Shown here: piece after piece, positions 19,051 to 28,901 of the stretch
How positions within the stretch are numbered: position 1 is the first letter of the stretch
How the letters are laid out: each line of letters begins with the position of its first letter
DNA from: Alteromonas profundi
GTDB taxonomy: Bacteria > Pseudomonadota > Gammaproteobacteria > Enterobacterales > Alteromonadaceae
Assembly: GCF_010500865.1 (NCBI RefSeq)
Contig: NZ_JAAAWN010000007.1
Span: 1-53,571 of the forward strand
Direction of reading: 5' to 3'
DNA length: 53,571 bases
Notes under the pieces: model-generated
Databases searched by the model: none
What the model was told of the DNA's origin: nothing
Seen by the model: only the letters and a program-made list of their open reading frames with translations
Translations under genes and position numbers: made by a program

Positions 19051-20205
19051 TTACTGTGTTTTAACACGGTTCGCGACTAAGTCGTCATTATGATTAATTA
19101 CCCTTACCGGCATGCCCTCTTGCGGGTACTCAGGTAATGACTGTACAACACTGTTGGCGTCGAATGTGCCGCGAAGCAAAAAGTCAGACCCATCTTCGCG
19201 TATCACTTCAACAGTATGCGACACTAAGTTATTCTCCTCATCTAATGTCCACAGGGTACGGTTAGTAACCAGCTCCTGTGGCACACGGAAGACATTCTCT
19301 AGAGTTACGCCTTTAAATAGTACCGTTGCGTAAGTACCGAATTTTATGGCGGGGTTGCTGTCGTTAATTGCGTACGGGTCGCTAATACGGGCAACTAAGT
19401 GTGTCATGCGAGTAGCATTATCAATCACCCCTGTATCGCGGTGAATAGTAACAGGGATATGGGTGTTTTGTTGATCGTCGAGCACTAAGGTAGCTTCACT
19501 ACCAATAATTTCGTCACTTAAAAAGTGACGGTCGAAACCAGCTACGGGAAAGGTGACTTCGGCGTATTCCACATTATTTATTACCGCTGCGCTTGTGCCT
19601 TGAGTGATGTAGTCACCGGTACTGATATCGCGAGAAACAATAAGTGCATCGTATGGTGCTTTCACTTGGCAATTTTCTAAATCCCGTTGGGCTATTTTCA
19701 ATTGTGCTTGCGCCGACTTAACCGCTGCTTCTGCGCTCATCATTTGTGGCTTTCTCAAGTACAAATCAGTCACTCTCGCGTCGGGCATGGTTTTAGCTTC
19801 GATACGCGCTACTTCCGCTTGGGCTTGCTCTTGAATAAGTTGGGCTTGGGCGCTGGATAGGTTGGCTTCTGCTAGTAACAGCGCCGCCTCATAACTGTCT
19901 TTTTCTATTGAAAAAAGGGTTTCGCCACGGCGAACAATACCGCCTGAAACGAATTTAGGATTCCACGATTCTACTTCTCCGGTAACCTGCGCTGCTAAAT
20001 TAGTGGTTTCTAGCGGCAGCACCTCGCCGTAAGAAGAGAGGGTTACGGTAATATTCTCTGGGCTAAGGGAAAAGGTTGTCACAGTAGGACGGGTATCAAC
20101 AACCTCTTTTTCAACGTTATCTGCGGCAGAAACTTCGATACCTTTCATTGCAAAATAGCCAGCGACTAAAACACCCAAGGGAAGTGCAATTTTTAACCAT
20201 GTCAT
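19051..20205 (-). CDS. RND periplasmic adaptor (second system)
   Basis: 384 aa. An N-terminal membrane anchor (about 3-22) without a lipobox is followed by a lipoyl half (TTNLAAQVTGEVESWN), a long helical hairpin rich in Ala and Gln (about 110-175), the second lipoyl half (VKAPYDALIVSRDISTGDYI) and beta-barrel domains. It forms a pair with the permease that follows. It starts 275 bp after pqiC on the same strand. Confidence 0.92.
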   Translation of the reverse strand: MTWLKIALPLGVLVAGYFAMKGIEVSAADNVEKEVVDTRPTVTTFSLSPENITVTLSSYGEVLPLETTNLAAQVTGEVESWNPKFVSGGIVRRGETLFSIEKDSYEAALLLAEANLSSAQAQLIQEQAQAEVARIEAKTMPDARVTDLYLRKPQMMSAEAAVKSAQAQLKIAQRDLENCQVKAPYDALIVSRDISTGDYITQGTSAAVINNVEYAEVTFPVAGFDRHFLSDEIIGSEATLVLDDQQNTHIPVTIHRDTGVIDNATRMTHLVARISDPYAINDSNPAIKFGTYATVLFKGVTLENVFRVPQELVTNRTLWTLDEENNLVSHTVEVIREDGSDFLLRGTFDANSVVQSLPEYPQEGMPVRVINHNDDLVANRVKTQ

Positions 20206-20480
20206 GATGCGTCAACTTCAAAAACGAAAATCCAGTTTCTTGAGTGTAACGCTAATCTACTAAGCTAAATATGTATATTTTGTAACGAAACATGAGTAAA
20301 GCCCCTAAAATCCGGGCGTACGAAAGAACCGCGTAATAACCGTCTAGGTAATAAAGACATAGCGCCAGTAAAAATATCGCGGTTAACGTCTTGCAAATAA
20401 GGGCGTTTTTCGCCGAGTAAGCGAAAGAAGAGAAGCAGTTCTCTAACGCATATAACGTACGAGTTCATTTAACAGGGGGC
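20206..20480. other. Gap between pqiC and the second RND adaptor
   Basis: 275 bp without a convincing gene. A 67-residue frame on the minus strand (20265-20468) starts without a ribosome site and has no family character. No strong terminator follows pqiC, so read-through into the efflux genes is possible. The size leaves room for a separate promoter. Confidence 0.4.
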
Positions 20481-21119
20481 TCATTTGGCATTAATGTCAC
20501 TGGCTATTTTATCGGCAAGGGTAGCCAGCGCCTGTCGCATTACTTTTACACTGGTGTCAAAACCATCATGGGGAAGGGGTAGGGAAACGTGAAATCGCGC
20601 ACTTTCATCGACCTCGTCCGCGTAGGATAAAAAATATTCGCCGCGCAAAATAATGTCGCCTTGGTGTGAAGCAATGAAATCATCTATTCTAAGGGTAAGA
20701 TAGACGTCTACTTCTTGCGCGCCCATGGCATGAGTGATTAACTCAAGGTTGTGGTGAGTTAAACTATCGCGAAGGCGCTTGGTTAGACCTTCGTCCATGG
20801 GTTCAGCCCATAAATGGTCGGTGGCTATATGAATGCCTGTGTCACTGGTTTGAAAAACTAACCCTCTCTGCTTTAGATAATCGGGTAATACAACCCGGTT
20901 AATCAAAACCAAAGCATTAGGATTGTTTTGCGAGACACTATCTCTCGTGGCATTATTTTCCGTCACATCGTGCAACAAATAGTATGACAAGGGCGGCGCT
21001 GAGGTAGCGCAGCCTGTTAACATCGCGCCTAACATCATAAGCGTGGGGATACCGAAACCACGTATACGTAACGCCAACATAGGATTTCTATTCATTATTT
21101 TAAACATTCTTCTACTCAC
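20481..21119 (-). CDS. pqiC: PqiC-type outer-membrane lipoprotein
   Basis: 212 aa from a GTG one base after the pqiB stop; ATGs at 21107 and 21095 are alternatives. The signal ends in LTGC, with Cys37 from the GTG, so this is a lipoprotein. The ABC-auxiliary (PqiC/YmbA) pattern is present: YYLL near the new N-terminus, VVLPDYLKQRGLVFQTSD, and HLWAEPMDEGLTKRLRDSL. In E. coli PqiC forms an outer-membrane ring that receives the PqiB needle for lipid transport between membranes. Confidence 0.92.
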   Translation of the reverse strand: MSRRMFKIMNRNPMLALRIRGFGIPTLMMLGAMLTGCATSAPPLSYYLLHDVTENNATRDSVSQNNPNALVLINRVVLPDYLKQRGLVFQTSDTGIHIATDHLWAEPMDEGLTKRLRDSLTHHNLELITHAMGAQEVDVYLTLRIDDFIASHQGDIILRGEYFLSYADEVDESARFHVSLPLPHDGFDTSVKVMRQALATLADKIASDINAK

Positions 21120-21120
21120 A

Positions 21121-22755
21121 CTAGCGTTTCGCTTTAGGCTCGAGCCCGCTACTATTTGAATCGTTAAAAATTAAACTGTTGGGTGCTTGGTTAAGTTTTA
21201 GCAATAACGGTTGCAAGTTACGCATAGTCTCTTGCATAGCATCCACGGTTTCCTTTATCTCAGATTTACTTAGTCCGCCATCGCTGTAGTTTTGCAATAA
21301 GCTATCTAAGCTTACTAATACTTGGTTTAAGTTTTGGTTTAGTTGCTTAGCATCAATGTCGGCAATAAGCACATCAAAATCATCGCTGGCGGTTTCTACT
21401 GATTGCGCCGCCAACTTCATATCTTCAACCGCGGATTGAACATTGTCTACCATCTCTAAGAGCGGTAGTTGATTAATCTTATCAAGGATCGCATCTGCTT
21501 TTTGGGTAAGCTGAGTAAATTCATTGGATACTGTGGGGATCACTTCGTACCCGTTTATCGTTTGAATTTGACTGTCGCCTTCGGGGTTGCTCACGTGTTG
21601 TAAATCCACATATAGGCCGCCAGTTAACACGTTACCCATTCTCAACGTGGCTCTTAAGTCTTTTTTTAGCCAGTTTCGAATAGTCTGTTGAATCGCTTTT
21701 AAACCCTGTTGATTATCAGGCTGGCGAACTTTTCCCGGATAGATATTTATAATTACGGGGATAGGATAATCCTGCTCTAGGATATTACCTTCTACCGCAG
21801 GGAAGGAATTGATAGCGGTAACATGACCAATTTCAATTCCGCGGTATTCCACTGGCGCCCCTACCGTAAGGCCACGTACACTTTCATCGATAAGCAACAA
21901 GTACTCGGCCGCCAGTTTAAAGCGGGCATTGGATGCAGAGGAGACATCTTCATAAATAGTAAATTGCGTATTGTTGTCAACTTGTTGCCCGGTAGGTACT
22001 CCGTCTGGCACTCCAAATGTAATGCCATTAGCCAGTAACGTTTCAAGGCTACCTGTTTCTACCTTTACGCCACTTGATTCTAACAACAGTTTCACACCAC
22101 TTACGTCCCAAAAACGGGTGTTCTTGGTAATTAGCTTATGATACGGGCTTTCGATGAAGGCATCGTAATACACTACGCGCTCTTCAATGTTAAATTCGGC
22201 ATCTTCAAATTCGCCAACTTTGAAGCCTTTGTAAATAATAGGGTCGCCGGGCTTATAGGCGAATTCGTCATCGCTACGCAAAATAACATGTAACCCAGGT
22301 GTACCTGGCGGTGTAACAGGTGGACGTTCAAGGGCGGTAAAATGCAGTTTTTCCGCGCCTGTGTCATCGGCTGACATAGCAATATAACTTCCTGACAATA
22401 GGGTGTTAAGCCCAGACACTTCAGAGAAGCTAATGCGCGGCGCCACTACCCAAAAATCGGTATTCTCGGTAAGTAAATGTGCGGCGTTAGCGTCAATTCT
22501 AGCAGTAACCAATACCCCTTCTAAATCCGGCTTTAGGGTTATCTTTTTTACCTGTCCTATTTCTAAATCTCGCACTTTTATGGGAGTTTTATTTACTTCA
22601 ATACCGGTAGCAGAGTGAATTTCTATGGTGATCAGCGGGCCTTGGTTTTTCCATTGGTAATACACCATCCAGCCACCAATTATGATAACTAAAATGGGAA
22701 TAATCCAAATACGTGAGATAGATGACGTAGGTTTTACCTTTGCCGCTTCAGTCAT
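21121..22755 (-). CDS. pqiB: PqiB-type MCE-domain lipid transport protein
   Basis: 544 aa from the ATG at 22755, which overlaps the pqiA stop as ATGA; the longer frame to 22836 lies inside pqiA. One N-terminal membrane helix (about 13-32) is followed by three MCE/MlaD domains (about 40-130, 155-225, 280-390; each with V(K/R)(D/G)..(I/V)G marks such as VRDLEIGQVKKI and YRGIEIGHVTAI). A helical tail from about 430 forms the needle in E. coli PqiB. It bridges inner and outer membranes for phospholipid movement. Confidence 0.95.
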   Translation of the reverse strand: MTEAAKVKPTSSISRIWIIPILVIIIGGWMVYYQWKNQGPLITIEIHSATGIEVNKTPIKVRDLEIGQVKKITLKPDLEGVLVTARIDANAAHLLTENTDFWVVAPRISFSEVSGLNTLLSGSYIAMSADDTGAEKLHFTALERPPVTPPGTPGLHVILRSDDEFAYKPGDPIIYKGFKVGEFEDAEFNIEERVVYYDAFIESPYHKLITKNTRFWDVSGVKLLLESSGVKVETGSLETLLANGITFGVPDGVPTGQQVDNNTQFTIYEDVSSASNARFKLAAEYLLLIDESVRGLTVGAPVEYRGIEIGHVTAINSFPAVEGNILEQDYPIPVIINIYPGKVRQPDNQQGLKAIQQTIRNWLKKDLRATLRMGNVLTGGLYVDLQHVSNPEGDSQIQTINGYEVIPTVSNEFTQLTQKADAILDKINQLPLLEMVDNVQSAVEDMKLAAQSVETASDDFDVLIADIDAKQLNQNLNQVLVSLDSLLQNYSDGGLSKSEIKETVDAMQETMRNLQPLLLKLNQAPNSLIFNDSNSSGLEPKAKR

Positions 22756-23963
22756 GGTAATTGTTTCCAGTGCTGCCAAATTAGCCGAGAATCGAAAGTC
22801 ATCGCGGCTACCATTGTAATGAATACTACTGCGCAAAAGGCCAATGCCGCTTGCCCAGGATAAATTGAAATTGTGTTACCCATCTGAATAAGCGCTACTA
22901 ATACGGCGACCACGAAAACGTCTATCATCGACCACCTTCCTATAGCTTCGGTTATTCGATAATAACGAATACGCGTACGCTCGGAACTCGAACGCTGTGC
23001 ATGTACCGAGTAATTCAGCCAAGCCAATATAATGATTTTTGCTACCGGAACAACAACACTGGCCAATAAAATAATGATGGCAATAGGGTAGGAGCCCGAT
23101 TCCCACAAAGAAATAACGCCACCTATAATAGTATTAGGTGTTTCAGTGCCAAATAACTCAGTATGCATAATAGGTAGCATATTGGCAGGAATATAAAGCA
23201 AAGAGGCGGTAAGCAATAACGCCCACGTTCGTTGAATACTGGTGAATGCTTGCGACTCTGACAGCGCTTTAGGAGCAGGCAATTGGCCATCGTTTAACCA
23301 GAGTGTATAACTTGCACTGTCGAACTGAGAAAGCGTGAGTGCCATAAAGGTGGTAAAGCCAATAAATGCGTAAAAAGACAGCCCAACAGAAACATCCGCT
23401 AATTCAGTTATTTTAATTAAACTGACGAGGGTACCCACTAAGAAAATTTCGGCCATGCTCCATGGCAGTAACGTTTTAACGGTATAAAGGGTGCGCCGAG
23501 TAAATGGCGTACGGGCATTCTTTTTCCTTGCTAATCCCAGCGTAATTAAACCACACAGAACCATACCGGGTAACACCAAAGTGGCAAGCCCCGTTATAAG
23601 CGCTAATGAAAAATAGTCTTGCTCCATAAGTACAGAAAGCCCACCGGGCAAGTCGATGCTATGTTTTTGCCCACTGGCTTTAAAGGTAAGGAAGTTAAAA
23701 GGCAAGGAAAGAGCTAAGAAGACTAACGCGCTTACCGCGTACGCTAATAAACGTTCGGTGGCATTACGCCTAAAGGTAAGTAACGTATGGCCGCACCTCG
23801 GGCACACCGCTCGCTCGCGATGGCTCAATCCGGGAAGCACCGCATCCTGATGGCATTGTTCACAAACGACAGTTAATCTGGAACTTTCAGTCATTAGGGA
23901 GAATATGGCCTCTCTAGGTAGCCTACCATAATGGGGGCCTTGGGTTAAATCATTGATTTTCAT
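22752..23963 (-). CDS. pqiA: PqiA-type inner-membrane protein
   Basis: 403 aa, about eight membrane helices. The first zinc ribbon is intact: Cys34, Cys37 (CEQC), Cys54, Cys57 (CPRC). A second ribbon normally precedes the ANxLPIM helix in PqiA. Here the corresponding part (about 215-245) contains no cysteine, though the following IPANMLPIM and GRWSMIDVFVVAVL are well kept. The start is uncertain: Met1 at 23963 or Met24 at 23894, neither with a clear ribosome site. Met24 gives an N-terminus more like E. coli PqiA. First gene of pqiABC. Confidence 0.93.
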   Translation of the reverse strand: MKINDLTQGPHYGRLPREAIFSLMTESSRLTVVCEQCHQDAVLPGLSHRERAVCPRCGHTLLTFRRNATERLLAYAVSALVFLALSLPFNFLTFKASGQKHSIDLPGGLSVLMEQDYFSLALITGLATLVLPGMVLCGLITLGLARKKNARTPFTRRTLYTVKTLLPWSMAEIFLVGTLVSLIKITELADVSVGLSFYAFIGFTTFMALTLSQFDSASYTLWLNDGQLPAPKALSESQAFTSIQRTWALLLTASLLYIPANMLPIMHTELFGTETPNTIIGGVISLWESGSYPIAIIILLASVVVPVAKIIILAWLNYSVHAQRSSSERTRIRYYRITEAIGRWSMIDVFVVAVLVALIQMGNTISIYPGQAALAFCAVVFITMVAAMTFDSRLIWQHWKQLP

Positions 23964-24136
23964 TTATTAGCAGCATAGCGCATTCATAAGCGAGCGGGAA
24001 TGATAAATACGCACTTTGGCAAAACTTGGATTACTGGGAACGTCCTTTAGCACCCTCGTCTAGAACCTATAAAAACAGCCTTTGAAAGTATACTAACCCT
24101 GACGGATATAAATAGGCGTACAATTCGCTTATTGAT

Positions 24137-24171
24137 AAAAAATAAAGCCCAAGACAGTGCCTGGGCTTTAT
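24137..24171 (-). terminator. Terminator of asnS
   Basis: TAAAGCCCA (24143-24151) pairs with TGGGCTTTA (24162-24170). The minus-strand side is followed by TTTTTTATC. It lies 18 bp after the asnS stop. Confidence 0.88.
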
Positions 24172-24188
24172 TGATTAAAGAGGACGCT

Positions 24189-25586
24189 TTAGAAGCTGGC
24201 ATTTCCAGGAGTTCTTGGGAACGGGATAACATCTCGAACATTCTGCATGCCTGTAACATAGGCCACTAAACGTTCAAATCCTAGACCGAACCCTGAATGG
24301 GGTACGGTACCGTAGCGGCGTAGGTCGCGATACCACGCGTAATCTTCTTTCGAAAGCCCCATCTCTTCTAAGCGCGTATCAAATACGTCTAAACGCTCTT
24401 CACGCTGCGAACCACCAATTATTTCACCAATACCCGGTGCCAATACATCCATAGCAGCAACGGTTTTGCCGTCATCATTGATACGCATATAGAAGGCTTT
24501 GATGTCCTTCGGATAGTTTTGCATGATAATAGGTGCGCCAACATGCTCTTCAGCTAAATAGCGCTCATGCTCAGAAGATAAGTCGATACCCCATTCTACT
24601 GGGAATTCAAACTGTTTTCCGCAGTTTTGTAAAATGGTGATAGCATCGGTGTAGTCCATACGAACAAAGTCAGAATTGACTAATTTCTCTAAACGGCTAA
24701 CGGCATCTTTTTGAATTCGTTGGGCGAAAAATGCCATATCGTCGGGCAACTCTTCAAGCACGGCTTTACACACATACTTCAGCATGTCTTCAGCCAGTTG
24801 CGCCACGTCGCTTAAATCAGCAAAAGCAACTTCAGGCTCAATCATCCAAAACTCAGCCAAATGACGAGAAGTATTTGAATTTTCAGCACGGAAGGTTGGG
24901 CCAAAAGTGTATACCTTAGACATTGCAGTACAATAGGTCTCAACGTTCAATTGGCCTGAAACCGTTAAATAGGTTTCTTTACCGAAAAAGTCTTCTGAGT
25001 AATCTACATCACCTTTGTCGTTGAGAGGAAGGTTCATCATGTCTAGCGTAGATACTCGGAACATTTCGCCTGCACCTTCGGTATCGCTTGCGGTCAAGAT
25101 AGGTGTGGAAATCCAGTAGTAGCCTTTTTCGTGGAAAAAGCGATGGATAGCTTGAGACAAGCAGTTGCGAACGCGGGTAACTGCGCCAATAACGTTAGTG
25201 CGTGGGCGAAGGTGTGCAAACTCTCTAAGATACTCAATACTGTGACGCTTAGCTGCCATAGGGTATGTATCTGGGTTTTCTACCCACCCCATAATCTCAA
25301 CGGTTGTAGCGTCAATTTCAAGTGCTTGACCTTTACCTTGAGACTCTTTAACTGTGCCAGTTACCGCCAAAGAGCAACCCGCAGTTAAACGCTGTATATC
25401 TGCATAATTTGACAGAGAATTCAGTGCAATAACTTGCACTGGGTCAAAGCAACTACCATCGTGTAGCGCAATAAAAGATAACCCTGCTTTAGAATCACGG
25501 CGTGTTCTTACCCAACCTTTAACGGTTACCGATTCGCCAACTGCGTACTTACCTTTAAGTACGTCGACAACGGGCGCGTGCATCAT
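24189..25586 (-). CDS. asnS: Asparagine--tRNA ligase
   Basis: 465 aa, the normal length for bacterial AsnRS. It charges tRNA-Asn with asparagine in the cytosol. An OB-fold anticodon-binding domain (about 1-110; [12 protein letters not shown]) precedes the class II catalytic core. Motif 2 [19 protein letters not shown] runs about 232-250. Motif 3, [15 protein letters not shown], begins at about 432. GGAG lies 10 nt before the ATG at 25586. Single gene with its own terminator. Confidence 0.97.
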   Translation of the reverse strand: MMHAPVVDVLKGKYAVGESVTVKGWVRTRRDSKAGLSFIALHDGSCFDPVQVIALNSLSNYADIQRLTAGCSLAVTGTVKESQGKGQALEIDATTVEIMGWVENPDTYPMAAKRHSIEYLREFAHLRPRTNVIGAVTRVRNCLSQAIHRFFHEKGYYWISTPILTASDTEGAGEMFRVSTLDMMNLPLNDKGDVDYSEDFFGKETYLTVSGQLNVETYCTAMSKVYTFGPTFRAENSNTSRHLAEFWMIEPEVAFADLSDVAQLAEDMLKYVCKAVLEELPDDMAFFAQRIQKDAVSRLEKLVNSDFVRMDYTDAITILQNCGKQFEFPVEWGIDLSSEHERYLAEEHVGAPIIMQNYPKDIKAFYMRINDDGKTVAAMDVLAPGIGEIIGGSQREERLDVFDTRLEEMGLSKEDYAWYRDLRRYGTVPHSGFGLGFERLVAYVTGMQNVRDVIPFPRTPGNASF

Positions 25587-25858
25587 GTTAATTTCTCCGT
25601 CTTACTGATTTCTTGTTGCTCAGTGTAATACGCAACAACAAAGTGCCTATGCACAACTCATATTCTTAAATGTCAATGTTTTGAATTTTGTTGCCGATAA
25701 CTCGACATATCATCATAAATAGTATTCTGAAAATGCATTCTCGCGGTTTTTTTTAAGCATTGCATGGCCATGCATAAGCTTTAAATGGTGGAAAGCGCAA
25801 GTTAACAGCACGCTAGTATACTTAACCTAAAGATGGATACCAGAGAACAGAGTGACAA

Positions 25859-26254
25859 ATGGGAAATAAAAATGTTTCACCGTCCTTTAAAGAGCGGCGA
25901 GTAAAGCCCAGAACAAAGACAGCGTTGTACCGTCTGATGTTAATTCTAAATGCAGTGGGCTGGTTTTCACTGGTGGTTGCGTTGGTACTGTTTCACTACG
26001 CTCGACCCGATTTTATTAGTGGCGTGCAGCGCTATTGGGGAATAGAAGGTGATAACACTTGGGCACCTGAATATGTTAAAGCATTGTTTATGGTGTTGCA
26101 GTTGGCATTGGGGCTGGCTTTGGTGAGTATGGTTATTCACGCCCGCCGCAACCGGCGACGGGGCGATAATATGGCCACCAATTTATTTGTGTTGGTAGCC
26201 ATCTCAACCATTTGTTTGGTAACGCTGGTGACAACCTTTGATATCTTTAAATAA
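25859..26254 (+). CDS. Small three-helix membrane protein, unknown
   Basis: 131 aa. A basic N-terminus (KERRVKPRTKTALYR) precedes three hydrophobic segments near residues 24-44, 74-93 and 105-125. A basic loop (HARRNRRRGDN) lies between the last two. By the positive-inside rule the N-terminus and this loop face the cytoplasm. I do not recognise the family. Its last 8 bp overlap the 3' end of the convergent antiporter gene. The coding pattern is consistent and the upstream 270 bp could hold its promoter. Confidence 0.72.
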   Translation: MGNKNVSPSFKERRVKPRTKTALYRLMLILNAVGWFSLVVALVLFHYARPDFISGVQRYWGIEGDNTWAPEYVKALFMVLQLALGLALVSMVIHARRNRRRGDNMATNLFVLVAISTICLVTLVTTFDIFK

Positions 26255-27215
26255 AGGCGACGGTAATTAGCCAGTACGTATAGCCAATATAGGCAGCTAA
26301 AAACGCAGCGCCTTCCAACCGGTTTAGGCGGCCTTGGCGCTTGATACCAATACAAAATACAAACAAGGCTACAGTGGCGGCTATCATTACTAGCACGTCA
26401 CGATATAAGAAGTCAGCACTTACCGACATAGGTTGTAGGGTACCGGCAATGCCAACAACGGCTAATGTGTTGAACATATTTGAGCCAATAACGTTCCCTA
26501 TGGCAAGGTCGTGCTCGCCTTTTTTCACGGCAATTAACGAGGATGCTAATTCAGGTAGTGAGGTGCCAATAGCTAGCACGGTAAGGCCAATAATAGTGTC
26601 GCTTACGCCAAAGAAGGTGGCTACTTCAACCGATCCCCATACCAACATACGTGAACTTGCCACCAATAATAGCAGCCCAGATATAAGCCAAATAAGATGG
26701 GTTTTTACTGTACCCTCAGTGGCATTGATTTCTTCGCTATATTCGTCGGCCAACACGTCTTTATCGCCTTTCATGCCGTGCCAAATACTCCATGAGAGAA
26801 GCAACACAAATAAACCAAGCAAGGAAAAGGCGTCGTCTTTAGATACGGTGCCATCTAACACCTGCCAAACGGCGAAAAAGGTAATACCGAGTAAAACGGG
26901 AAGCTCTTTTTTGACTATGTTAGAGCGAACTGCAATAGGGCTTATCAATGCAGTTAGCCCTAATATGAGCATAATATTGGCGATGTTAGAGCCATAGGCG
27001 TTACCTAGCGCTATTCCTGAATTGCCATTTATAGCGGCGAAAATGGAAACGACTATTTCTGGCGCCGACGTACCAAAACCAATGATCAGCATACCTATCA
27101 ATAGTGGCGAGACACCAAAGTGATTGGCGATAGATGCTGCGCCACCGACGAATTTTCCTGCACTCCATAACAATACAGGTAACCCTATAGCAATGGCCAA
27201 ACCGGCTAGTAACAT
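26247..27215 (-). CDS. Calcium/sodium antiporter (CaCA family, YrbG-like)
   Basis: 322 aa, ten helices in two inverted halves. The two alpha-repeats with the ion-binding residues are visible as GFGTSAPEIVVS (about 47-58) and AIGTSLPELASS in the second half. GNAYGSNIANI and GNVIGSNMFNT are the paired second signatures. This matches the YrbG/CaxA branch, which exchanges Ca2+ for Na+ across the inner membrane. Monocistronic. Confidence 0.95.
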   Translation of the reverse strand: MLLAGLAIAIGLPVLLWSAGKFVGGAASIANHFGVSPLLIGMLIIGFGTSAPEIVVSIFAAINGNSGIALGNAYGSNIANIMLILGLTALISPIAVRSNIVKKELPVLLGITFFAVWQVLDGTVSKDDAFSLLGLFVLLLSWSIWHGMKGDKDVLADEYSEEINATEGTVKTHLIWLISGLLLLVASSRMLVWGSVEVATFFGVSDTIIGLTVLAIGTSLPELASSLIAVKKGEHDLAIGNVIGSNMFNTLAVVGIAGTLQPMSVSADFLYRDVLVMIAATVALFVFCIGIKRQGRLNRLEGAAFLAAYIGYTYWLITVAFI

Positions 27216-27416
27216 ATTTTCTCCTACGTCAAAGTCGCGCTATTTTTTGCATCATTTTTTGTTGTCTTAACGATGAAAAAAAGCCGTTCTGAATACGCTG
27301 TGCATTTATCGTTTTAAGCGTAAACTGCGTGCCATAAATATCTGTTGGATAACTGTTTAGTCGTTAATATTAACGCTAAACAACTGTATTGTAACTTAAT
27401 TTTTAGAAGCTAATTA

Positions 27417-28901
27417 ATGCATAACACCCTTATTGTCGCCGACGACGTTAATCTCTTTGACGGTAGCACGCTTAAAGTGGTTACGTTTAACGACTATCTC
27501 GCCGACTTTCCAAAAGCTAATGAAAGTAAGGTGCGTGTCATCAACCTATGCGATACCAGTCGCTACTTAGGTGAAGGCTACTATTGCTCTTTGTTAGCCC
27601 AAGCACGTAATCACATGGTGTTACCAGCGGTCAGTACCATCAACGATTTACGCTTAGCGGAAGCAAGGCACGTGGATCGCATTCCGTTCGCGTTTAGTGC
27701 GCCGACCAAAGACACTGAATTACCCTCGGTGCCTATTTTAGTACTTTTTGGCGCAACGAAAGATCAGCGTTTTAAGCGCTTGGCGCGCCAAGCGTTTGAA
27801 AAATACCCATGTCCCATTTTATTACTCACGCTACAACGTGATACTGCTATTGCTAAAAATGATGCACACAAAAACAGCCTCACTGGGGTGGCAGAAGTGC
27901 AGAGTCGGGCATTTTCGCAACTTGATGCAATGCAGCAAGGCCTGTGTATTGATGCCCTTCACGATTACACACAAAAACAATGGAAAGCGTTTAAGGCGAC
28001 CAAACGTTCCCGTTGGGATATGGCCATTTTAGTGAATTCGCAAGAAGACACCCCGCCCAGTAATAGTAGGGCGCTGCGGCACTTTGTTAAAGCTGCCGAA
28101 AAATTGGGGTTTCGTGCCAACGTGGTTGAAAAATTAAGCCCGGAAGAGCTTGTTCAATATGACGCGCTTTTTATTCGAGAAACCACGGCTATCGATCACC
28201 ATACCTATAGGCTAGCGCGGGCAGCAGAACAAGAAGGCATAGTAGTTATGGATGATACCCAGTCTATATTACGTTGCTGTAATAAGGTGTTTTTGCAAGA
28301 TGCCTTTACGTATCAAAAGGTACCTGCGCCTAAATCTGCATTTGTTTCTCACATAAATGATGAGGTGTGTGACACGTTAATCAGCCAGTTTGGCCTCCCC
28401 ATGGTGTTAAAGTTACCAGAAAGCTCGTTTTCCCGTGGTGTGCACAAAGCGCAAAGTCGAGAGGAACTAAAGCAGAAGCTAATTAGCATGTTGCATGAAT
28501 CGGCGTTGGTATTAGTACAAGAATATATATTCACTGAATTCGATTGGCGTATTGGCATTTTAGGGGGAAAACCTATTTACGCATGTAAGTACTTTATGGC
28601 GCGAAACCATTGGCAAATATATCATCACCAGGGCGAGCGTTTTTCCTCAGGCGGCTTTACGACTCTGCCCACATTTGAGGTGCCAAAAGTGGTGTTACAG
28701 GCAGCAATAAAGGCAGCAAAAGTGGTGGGTAACGGGTTATATGGGGTCGATATCAAGCACACAGGCAATAAAGTGTATGTTATTGAAGTTAACGATAACC
28801 CCAGTATTGATGGGGGCGTGGAAGACAAGTATTTAGGCAGCGTCCTGTACGAGATAATAATGCAGGAATTCGCTAGCAGGTTGGAGCAACGAGGCCGATG
28901 A
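27417..28901 (+). CDS. RimK-like ATP-grasp ligase with RLAN N-terminal domain
   Basis: 494 aa. The first 160-200 residues match the RimK-like ATP-grasp N-terminal (RLAN) domain by their look (FNDYLADFP, INLCDTSRYLGEGYYCSLLA). From about 280 an ATP-grasp fold is clear: LPMVLKLPESSFSRGVHKA (nucleotide-binding lysine and loop), ALVLVQEYI, and the metal-binding VIEVNDNPSIDGG near the end. RimK relatives add amino acids to carboxyl groups using ATP through an acyl-phosphate. The stop overlaps the next gene's start as ATGA, so the GNAT protein is a functional partner. Substrate is unknown. Confidence 0.88.
   Translation: MHNTLIVADDVNLFDGSTLKVVTFNDYLADFPKANESKVRVINLCDTSRYLGEGYYCSLLAQARNHMVLPAVSTINDLRLAEARHVDRIPFAFSAPTKDTELPSVPILVLFGATKDQRFKRLARQAFEKYPCPILLLTLQRDTAIAKNDAHKNSLTGVAEVQSRAFSQLDAMQQGLCIDALHDYTQKQWKAFKATKRSRWDMAILVNSQEDTPPSNSRALRHFVKAAEKLGFRANVVEKLSPEELVQYDALFIRETTAIDHHTYRLARAAEQEGIVVMDDTQSILRCCNKVFLQDAFTYQKVPAPKSAFVSHINDEVCDTLISQFGLPMVLKLPESSFSRGVHKAQSREELKQKLISMLHESALVLVQEYIFTEFDWRIGILGGKPIYACKYFMARNHWQIYHHQGERFSSGGFTTLPTFEVPKVVLQAAIKAAKVVGNGLYGVDIKHTGNKVYVIEVNDNPSIDGGVEDKYLGSVLYEIIMQEFASRLEQRGR

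Noticed and set aside
20265..20468. 67-codon minus-strand frame between pqiC and the RND adaptor
   Set aside because: No Shine-Dalgarno before the ATG and no recognisable pattern; kept only as a note on the gap.
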